Positions 59,024 through 64,000 of a stretch of DNA of 64,000 nucleotides are shown here, piece by piece. Position 1 is the stretch's first letter; the number at the start of each line of letters is the position of its first letter. A program made the position numbers and the translations under genes. Source of the stretch: an uncultured Eubacteriales bacterium (GTDB taxonomy: Bacteria > Bacillota > Clostridia > Oscillospirales > Acutalibacteraceae); the NCBI GenBank assembly GCA_900316555.1, contig ONDL01000004.1, forward strand, positions 1 to 64,000, in the 5' to 3' direction. The notes beneath the pieces are model-generated. The model worked only from the letters and a program-made list of their open reading frames with translations, did no database searches and had not been told where the DNA came from.

Positions 59024-59371
59024 ATGGACGCATTAAAAACAATTGCGGCTGAATCAGTGAAGGAATCCACTCCTGAATTCGGCATCGGTGATACCATCAG
59101 AGTATCAGTGAACATTCGCGAGGGCAACAGAGAGAGAATCCAGATGTTCGAGGGCACTGTCATTGCCAAGAGAGGCAGCGGCGTAGCCGAGACATTTACC
59201 GTCAGACGCGTAGCTTACGGCGTTGGCGTTGAGAGAGTATTCCCGCTCCATTCCCCGAACGTAAAGGACATCAAGGTTGTCCGTTACGGTAAGGTTCGCA
59301 GAAGCAAGCTCTATTATCTCCGTGACAGAGTTGGTAAGGCCGCAAAGGTTAAGGAACAGATTCGTAAGTAA
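59024..59371 (+). CDS. rplS: 50S ribosomal protein bL19
   Basis: A 115-residue L19 at the subunit interface: [27 protein letters not shown] near 25-50, [36 protein letters not shown] to near 105. Complete. TTAGGAGGATG precedes ATG 59024. A single-gene unit with promoter, structured leader and terminator at 59388. Confidence 0.97.
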   Translation: MDALKTIAAESVKESTPEFGIGDTIRVSVNIREGNRERIQMFEGTVIAKRGSGVAETFTVRRVAYGVGVERVFPLHSPNVKDIKVVRYGKVRRSKLYYLRDRVGKAAKVKEQIRK

Positions 59372-59387
59372 TTCTCGAATAATAGTT

Positions 59388-59415
59388 AAAGGGAACTTGC
59401 TTAAGTTCCCTTTTT
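59388..59415 (+). terminator. Terminator after rplS
   Basis: A perfect 9-bp stem, AGGGAACTT against AAGTTCCCT with a GCTT loop, followed by TTTT. Confidence 0.85.
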
Positions 59416-59444
59416 CCTTAATTTGCATTAAGTAGGTGATAGGA

Positions 59445-60185
59445 TTGAGCGACACACCGTTGAACAAGGAAGGCTCAAAGCTGCCTTCCGACATAGACCT
59501 TTCAATTGATATTAACCCCGAAATGTATGCGAACAGCAAGCCGCATCCGAGCTACGACAAGTTCTACAAGGCTGCGGAGTACGCTACCGAGCAGGCTGAT
59601 TACAAGGCAACCTCGGAAGAGAACGGTCAGAAGGGCTTCGTCACAGCCAAAGCAGACGGCATGATGGCGGGCGTTTATGACTGGATTCGCTGCATTATCT
59701 TCGCGATTGCGATCGTGGTTATTGTACTTACCTTTGTTTTCCGTCTGGTTGACGTTGAGGGTACGTCGATGTGCGACACCCTCCAGACCAAGGATAAGGT
59801 AATAGTTACTAACCTGTTATACACACCGCGCGACAATGATATCGTTGTTATCTCACACGGCGCGGAGTACAAGAAGCCCATCATCAAGCGCGTTATCGCA
59901 ACAGAGGGTCAGACCCTTGAGCTTGATTACGAAAACGAGAAAATCATCGTTGACGGCATTGAGATTTCCGAGCCGTATATCAAGGGAACCACCTTCTCCG
60001 GCAACTACGGCAACAATGTGATCCCGTCCGTCATTCCCGAGGGAAAGATTTTCGTAATGGGTGATAACAGACAGGTATCGCTTGACAGCCGCAGCACCGA
60101 GATCGGTCTGATCGATGTCAAGGACGTCATCGGTAAAGCGCAGGTTGTAGCCTTCCCGTTCGACCATTTCGGATATCTTTATTAA
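59445..60185 (+). CDS. lepB: Signal peptidase I
   Basis: Removes signal peptides from exported proteins. The 246 residues have an N-terminal cytoplasmic extension of about 75 residues, then one transmembrane helix (about 80-100), the nucleophile Ser near 108 in VEGTSMCDTLQ, the general-base Lys near 148 in IIKRVIATEGQ, and MGDNRQVSLDSR near 203. The extension is longer than in most Firmicute enzymes. The TTG start at 59445 has AGGTGA five bases upstream; GTG 59436 is part of that site. Terminator at 60198. Confidence 0.93.
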   Translation: MSDTPLNKEGSKLPSDIDLSIDINPEMYANSKPHPSYDKFYKAAEYATEQADYKATSEENGQKGFVTAKADGMMAGVYDWIRCIIFAIAIVVIVLTFVFRLVDVEGTSMCDTLQTKDKVIVTNLLYTPRDNDIVVISHGAEYKKPIIKRVIATEGQTLELDYENEKIIVDGIEISEPYIKGTTFSGNYGNNVIPSVIPEGKIFVMGDNRQVSLDSRSTEIGLIDVKDVIGKAQVVAFPFDHFGYLY

Positions 60186-60197
60186 TCAGATTTTAAG

Positions 60198-60232
60198 GCC
60201 TATTTCTTTCAAAAGGAAATAGGCTTTGTTTT
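60198..60232 (+). terminator. Terminator after lepB
   Basis: A 9-bp stem, GCCTATTTC against GAAATAGGC with a nine-base loop, then TTTGTTTT. rbgA begins 17 bases on. Confidence 0.8.
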
Positions 60233-60248
60233 ATAGAAAGAGGATAAT

Positions 60249-61127
60249 ATGAGTGATATGCAGACAATACAGTGGTTTCCCGGGCACATGACCAAAACCA
60301 AGCGGCAGATACAGGCTAACCTCAGGCTCGTTGACGCCGTCGCGGAAATCATTGACGCGAGAATTCCCGTAAGCAGCCGAAACCCCGACCTCGACAAGCT
60401 CATTCAGAACAAGCCGAGGGTTATTCTTATGAACAAGTGCGACATGGCGAACCGCACCGCTACAAAAATGTGGATCGACCACTACGCCTCTCAGGGTATT
60501 ACGGCAATCGCCGTCGACTGCAAGAGCGGCACGGGACTGAATAAATTCCCTCAGGCTGTCAATACGGTTATGAAAGAGAAAATCGACCGTCTGAAATCAA
60601 AGGGCATGAAGAACCCCACAATGAGAATCATGATCGTCGGTATTCCGAACGTAGGAAAATCCTCGTTTATCAACCGGATTTCAAAGCAGAACCGAGCTAA
60701 GGTAGAGGACAGACCCGGCGTTACCAGAGGTAACCAGTGGTTCACGATAAGCAACAACCTTGAAATGCTTGACACACCGGGTGTATTATGGCCTAAGTTT
60801 GACGACAAGCTCGTCGGCGAGCATCTGGCGTTTACGGGAGCTGTCAAGGATCAGGTAATCGATATCGAGCTGCTCGCCGTAAGACTGCTCGACTTTCTCA
60901 AACAGCTTAAGCCCGCGGATTTTATCAGCCGCTTCAAGCTCGAGGAGCTTGATTTGGACAACACAGATTCCTACGAGCTGCTGAGTATGATCGGCAAGAA
61001 GCGCGGCATGCTCGTATCGGGCGGAGAAATCGATACCGAAAGAGCCGCGATCATGCTGCTCGACGAATTCAGAGCGGCAAAGCTCGGCAGAATCACGGTT
61101 GAAATGCCGAACGGAGAATTGAAATGA
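60249..61127 (+). CDS. rbgA: Ribosome biogenesis GTPase RbgA (YlqF)
   Basis: Late 50S assembly GTPase. The 292 residues have circularly permuted GTPase motifs: N-terminal [16 protein letters not shown]4 NKCDM near 60, G5-like SCKSG-type loop near 83, then G1 [14 protein letters not shown] near 134 and G3 LDTPGVLWP near 178, followed by a helical C-terminal domain. Complete. AAGAGGATA precedes ATG 60249. It overlaps rnhB by four bases (ATGA), the usual rplS-lepB-rbgA-rnhB neighbourhood. Confidence 0.96.
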   Translation: MSDMQTIQWFPGHMTKTKRQIQANLRLVDAVAEIIDARIPVSSRNPDLDKLIQNKPRVILMNKCDMANRTATKMWIDHYASQGITAIAVDCKSGTGLNKFPQAVNTVMKEKIDRLKSKGMKNPTMRIMIVGIPNVGKSSFINRISKQNRAKVEDRPGVTRGNQWFTISNNLEMLDTPGVLWPKFDDKLVGEHLAFTGAVKDQVIDIELLAVRLLDFLKQLKPADFISRFKLEELDLDNTDSYELLSMIGKKRGMLVSGGEIDTERAAIMLLDEFRAAKLGRITVEMPNGELK

Positions 61128-61726
61128 ACTGGCTTGAATTTGAACAGAATGCGATTAATAAGGGTTACAGCGCTGTTTGCGGAGTGGACGAGGCAGGCAG
61201 AGGCCCGCTTGCGGGTCCCGTTTGCGCTGCTGCCGTAATACTTCCCGAGGGCGTTGTGATCGACGGCGTGAACGACTCAAAGAAGCTAAGCGAGAAAAAG
61301 CGCGAGGCGTTGTTTGAGGTCATAAAGTCGACCGCGGTTTCATACTGTATAGCGTACTCGAGCGTCGAGGAGATCGAGGAAATCAACATTCTCAACGCCA
61401 CAATGCTCGCGATGAAGCGCGCCGTTGAAGGCCTTTCCGTTAAAGCGGACTACGCAATGATTGACGGCAACAAAATACCCGATCTGAGCATAGACGCGGA
61501 GTGTATCGTCAAGGGCGACGCGAGGTCTATGTCAATCGCGTGCGCGTCGATTCTCGCGAAGGTATCAAGGGACAGACTGCTATATGAGTATGCAAAGGAA
61601 TATCCGCAGTACGGCTTTGACAAGCACAAGGGCTACGGCACAGCCATGCACCGCGACGCTATCCGTCAGTACGGCCCTTGTCCGTACCACCGCATCAGCT
61701 TTTTAGGAAATATTCTGAAAAAATGA
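61124..61726 (+). CDS. rnhB: Ribonuclease HII
   Basis: Removes ribonucleotides from DNA and RNA-DNA hybrids. The 200 residues have [20 protein letters not shown] near 21 (Asp-Glu of the metal site), [10 protein letters not shown] near 125 with the third acid, and [25 protein letters not shown] near 140-165, ending with HRISFLGN. Complete. Coupled to rbgA upstream and yraN downstream by ATGA-type overlaps. Confidence 0.97.
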   Translation: MNWLEFEQNAINKGYSAVCGVDEAGRGPLAGPVCAAAVILPEGVVIDGVNDSKKLSEKKREALFEVIKSTAVSYCIAYSSVEEIEEINILNATMLAMKRAVEGLSVKADYAMIDGNKIPDLSIDAECIVKGDARSMSIACASILAKVSRDRLLYEYAKEYPQYGFDKHKGYGTAMHRDAIRQYGPCPYHRISFLGNILKK

Positions 61727-62106
61727 AAACAAAGACTATTGGCGATATCGGCGAGGAATACGCCGTTAATTACCTGAAAAAACGCAGATATAAAATTCTC
61801 TCAAGGAATTATAGAAAGCGCTTCGGCGAAATTGATATTATCGCGGAAAAGAAAGGCACGGTAGCCTTTGTCGAGGTGAAAACCCGCCACGAGAATCCGC
61901 TGACAAGGCCGTTTGAGGCGGTTGACACCAAAAAGCAGGAGAAAATCTACAGGACATCACTTGCGTACATTTACGAGAACGATCTCGACTGCCAGTACCG
62001 CTTCGATGTCTGCGAGGTTTATGTAAACAGGGACACCCTCAAGCTGATACAGATAAACTACTTTGACAACGCCTTTATTCCGGAGAGTGACAATGGATAT
62101 TATTGA
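61723..62106 (+). CDS. yraN: YraN-family endonuclease-like protein (UPF0102)
   Basis: A 127-residue UPF0102 protein with a PD-(D/E)XK nuclease-like core: [20 protein letters not shown] at the start, [22 protein letters not shown] near 37-58 (Asp, Glu and Lys of the site) and YRFDVCEVY near 95. Role unknown, often next to rnhB. ATG 61723 overlaps the rnhB stop. The longer frame upstream is inside rnhB. Confidence 0.92.
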   Translation: MKTKTIGDIGEEYAVNYLKKRRYKILSRNYRKRFGEIDIIAEKKGTVAFVEVKTRHENPLTRPFEAVDTKKQEKIYRTSLAYIYENDLDCQYRFDVCEVYVNRDTLKLIQINYFDNAFIPESDNGYY

Positions 62107-63019
62107 TTTACACTGCGACACGCTTTACAAGTCCGTGACGGAAAATATCTCCTTTGGAAGCAGCAGGGCAGAGGCAAAGCCCAACCGCGACCCTGAGTCA
62201 CACAAGCTGCAATGCTACGCGATCTGGATTCCCGATTCCTGTCCGGGAGATGAAGCAGAAGCGCTGTTTTTGATGGCGCACAAACGTCTGCAAAGGGAAT
62301 GCAAAGAACAGGGTATCAAAATAATCAAACCGCATCAACCCTTGGACAGCTTCCGAAAATATTCGAACACCGCCTTTTTTACAGTCGAAAACGGTCTGGC
62401 TCTGAATGGTAAGCTCGAAAACGTCAGACTTCTTGCCGACTGCGGAGTGCGCATGATGACACTGACGTGGAACGCCGCAAATCAGATAGGCGACGGCGCT
62501 GACGTAAAGGACGGGCATGGTCTGAGCGGGTTCGGAAGAGCCGCCGTCCGCGAAATGGAGAAGTATCATATTATCGCCGACGTTTCGCACGCGTCGCAGA
62601 AGCTGTTTTATGATGTAGCGGAAATTGCAAAAATGCCGTTTGTCGCTTCACACTCAAACGCGTACTCCGTTACGCCGCACAGGAGAAATCTGACCGACGA
62701 ACAGTTTATGATAATCAAGGAACGCGGCGGCTTGGTCGGGATAAATTTCCATAACGCGTTTCTCAACAACGAGCCGGAAAAGGCTTGCATAGAGGATATT
62801 ATAAGACACACCGAGCATTTTCTCTCGCTCGGCGGAGAGGATACAGTCTGCTTTGGAAGCGATTTTGACGGCGGCACACTGCCGAATGACTTCTCCGACA
62901 GCAGTGTTTATGACAAGATATATGATATTATGTGCAAAAGAAATTACAAGGAAGCGCTGATAAAAAAGATTTTTCATCTGAATGCGCTTAATTTCTTCGA
63001 AAACTTTGACAATCGCTGA
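62093..63019 (+). CDS. Membrane-dipeptidase-like (renal dipeptidase, M19) peptidase
   Basis: A 308-residue M19 dipeptidase that would split dipeptides, including some with D-residues. Metal-site residues are visible in order: His and Asp in DLHCDTLYK near 7, the bridging Glu in FFTVENGLA near 101, His in DVSHASQKLFYDV near 165 and HSNAYSV near 187, and SDFDGG near 260. Length fits the compact bacterial form. ATG 62093 has GGAGAGTG upstream and lies inside the end of yraN. Cell-wall or peptide recycling is the likely use. Confidence 0.9.
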   Translation: MDIIDLHCDTLYKSVTENISFGSSRAEAKPNRDPESHKLQCYAIWIPDSCPGDEAEALFLMAHKRLQRECKEQGIKIIKPHQPLDSFRKYSNTAFFTVENGLALNGKLENVRLLADCGVRMMTLTWNAANQIGDGADVKDGHGLSGFGRAAVREMEKYHIIADVSHASQKLFYDVAEIAKMPFVASHSNAYSVTPHRRNLTDEQFMIIKERGGLVGINFHNAFLNNEPEKACIEDIIRHTEHFLSLGGEDTVCFGSDFDGGTLPNDFSDSSVYDKIYDIMCKRNYKEALIKKIFHLNALNFFENFDNR

Positions 63020-63034
63020 AATATGTAGTAAAAT
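63006..63034 (+). promoter_or_regulatory. Sigma-A promoter of thrC
   Basis: TTGACA (63006-63011, overlapping the end of the dipeptidase gene), a 17-base spacer and TAAAAT (63029-63034). Confidence 0.75.
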
Positions 63035-63072
63035 AAATTGTTGTTTAAAGCTCTTTTGAAAGGAAGATTGAA

Positions 63073-64000
63073 ATGTTGTATAACAGCACCCAAAACGCGG
63101 CTGAAAAGGTAGAGGCCGCACAGGCAATCTCACAGGGTATTTCAAAGGACGGCGGTCTTTTTGTACCGCAGGAGTTCCCGAAATACGACGAAGCGACCTT
63201 CAAGGCGCTGCTCAAGGAAGATTACAGAGGCAGAGCTAAAAAGGTATTCTCCGATTTTCTGACCGACTTCACAGCCGACGAAATCGCCGACTGCGTTGAG
63301 AAGGCTTACACCGAGGAGAAATTCGGCGGTTCAAATCCCGCTCCGATCGCTTACACAAAGCTTAACGGCAGACCTCTCAATATTCTTGAGCTTTGGCACG
63401 GTCCCACCTGCGCCTTCAAGGATATGGCGCTCCAGATCCTGCCGCACCTGCTCACAAAATCCCTGAAAAAGACATACGACGGCAAGGATGCTGTTATTCT
63501 CGTTGCCACCTCGGGCGACACGGGCAAGGCCGCTCTCGAGGGCTTCAAGGACGTTGAACACACCAAGATCATTGTGTTCTATCCCGTAAACGGCGTAAGT
63601 CCCATGCAGAAGCACCAGATGAACACCCAGGAAGGCGCGAATGTCAAGGTCTGCGCTATCAAGGGCAACTTCGACGACGCTCAGACAGGCGTAAAGAAAA
63701 TCTTCACTACTCCCGAGATCTCAGAGAAGCTCGCCGAGAACAACATGCTTTTCTCGTCCGCAAACTCCATCAACTGGGGCAGACTTCTTCCGCAGATCGT
63801 TTACTATATCTCCGCTTACTGCGACCTCGTCAACGACGGCAAGATCGCGTTCGGCGACAAGATCAACGTTGTAGTTCCCACAGGCAACTTCGGCAATATC
63901 CTCGCTTCCTACTACGCCAGCCTGATGGGACTCCCGATCAACAAATTCATCTGCGCCTCCAACTCAAACAACGTTCTCACCGACTTCATCAACACCGGTG
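63073..64000 (+). CDS. thrC: Threonine synthase, 3' end beyond the window
   Basis: Converts homoserine phosphate to threonine with PLP. The first 309 residues are present, open at the window edge; family members of this type have about 490-500. Visible: a QAISQGISKDGGLFVP start, LELWHGPTCAFKDMALQ near 97 (PLP Lys in the FKD motif), ATSGDTGKAALEGF near 142 and VVPTGNFGNILASYYASLMGLP near 275. ATG 63073 has AAAGGAAGA upstream. It has its own promoter. It matches ThrH at 8917, which can supply homoserine phosphate. Confidence 0.96.
   Translation, partial: MLYNSTQNAAEKVEAAQAISQGISKDGGLFVPQEFPKYDEATFKALLKEDYRGRAKKVFSDFLTDFTADEIADCVEKAYTEEKFGGSNPAPIAYTKLNGRPLNILELWHGPTCAFKDMALQILPHLLTKSLKKTYDGKDAVILVATSGDTGKAALEGFKDVEHTKIIVFYPVNGVSPMQKHQMNTQEGANVKVCAIKGNFDDAQTGVKKIFTTPEISEKLAENNMLFSSANSINWGRLLPQIVYYISAYCDLVNDGKIAFGDKINVVVPTGNFGNILASYYASLMGLPINKFICASNSNNVLTDFINTG

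Noticed and set aside
1..64000. CRISPR array, insertion sequence, toxin-antitoxin or defence island
   Set aside because: No regularly spaced repeats, no transposase and no defence-type domains were seen on either strand.

Overview
The window looks like a stretch of core chromosome from a Clostridia-class Firmicute, most likely Oscillospiraceae/Ruminococcaceae (Ruminococcus-like). Grounds: G+C near one half, strong AGGAGG ribosome sites, many TTG starts, an rnc-radical SAM-smc-ftsY block, a ylmE-sepF-ylmH-divIVA-ileS-lspA-rluD block, a V-type ATPase operon head, a YunB-type sporulation protein and a CD1247-like protein. The genus is inference; no 16S is present.

Layout. 1-4600 (minus): an ACT protein and a UPF0210 protein lead into V-type ATPase genes (peripheral-stalk-like, C, I); subunit I stops early 62 bases from the edge. 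4.7-12.6 kb: PHP phosphatase, galU, a RING-like membrane protein, prfB (no programmed frameshift), thrH, a transglutaminase-like lipoprotein, an SGNH-like protein and a small lipoprotein. 12.8-14.6 kb: acylphosphatase, then the only accessory-looking patch, with a 30-codon ORF, an AT-rich phage/ICE-type replication gene, a duplicated composite repeat and tRNA-Thr(CGT). 14.7-22.4 kb: XRE regulator, rpsO-pnp, a membrane protein, ilvE, an AAA+CYTH protein and infC-rpmI-rplT with a leader. 22.4-39.3 kb: a long plus-strand run of information-processing genes (rRNA methylase, dprA, topA, trmFO, plsX, rnc, radical SAM, smc, ftsY, rdgB, yhbY, yqeK, rsfS, leuS). 39.4-50.6 kb: rpsU, aroQ, pepP, efp, an acidic zinc-ribbon protein, yunB, miaB, ylbF-like, mutS, mutL, miaA. 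50.6-58.8 kb: the cell division/envelope cluster. 59-64 kb: rplS, lepB, rbgA, rnhB, yraN, a dipeptidase and the start of thrC.

The genes mostly serve translation, RNA modification and decay, DNA repair, chromosome segregation and septum formation. Transcription units are well delimited: about a dozen near-consensus sigma-A promoters with 17-base spacers and about fifteen hairpin terminators were read by eye. Two promoters lie inside genes (in ylmE and in yqeK) and probably give the downstream sepF and rsfS-leuS units their own supply. Two genes appear to begin at non-standard codons (infC at ATC, a radical SAM gene at ATT), so ATG-only gene calling would misplace them.

I saw no CRISPR array, insertion sequence, toxin-antitoxin pair or obvious novel defence system. 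The least explained structure is the repeat/tRNA-fragment scar at 14080-14591. Next are the in-gene promoter of the sepF unit, the ATT-started radical SAM gene and the terminator that overlaps the yunB ribosome site.
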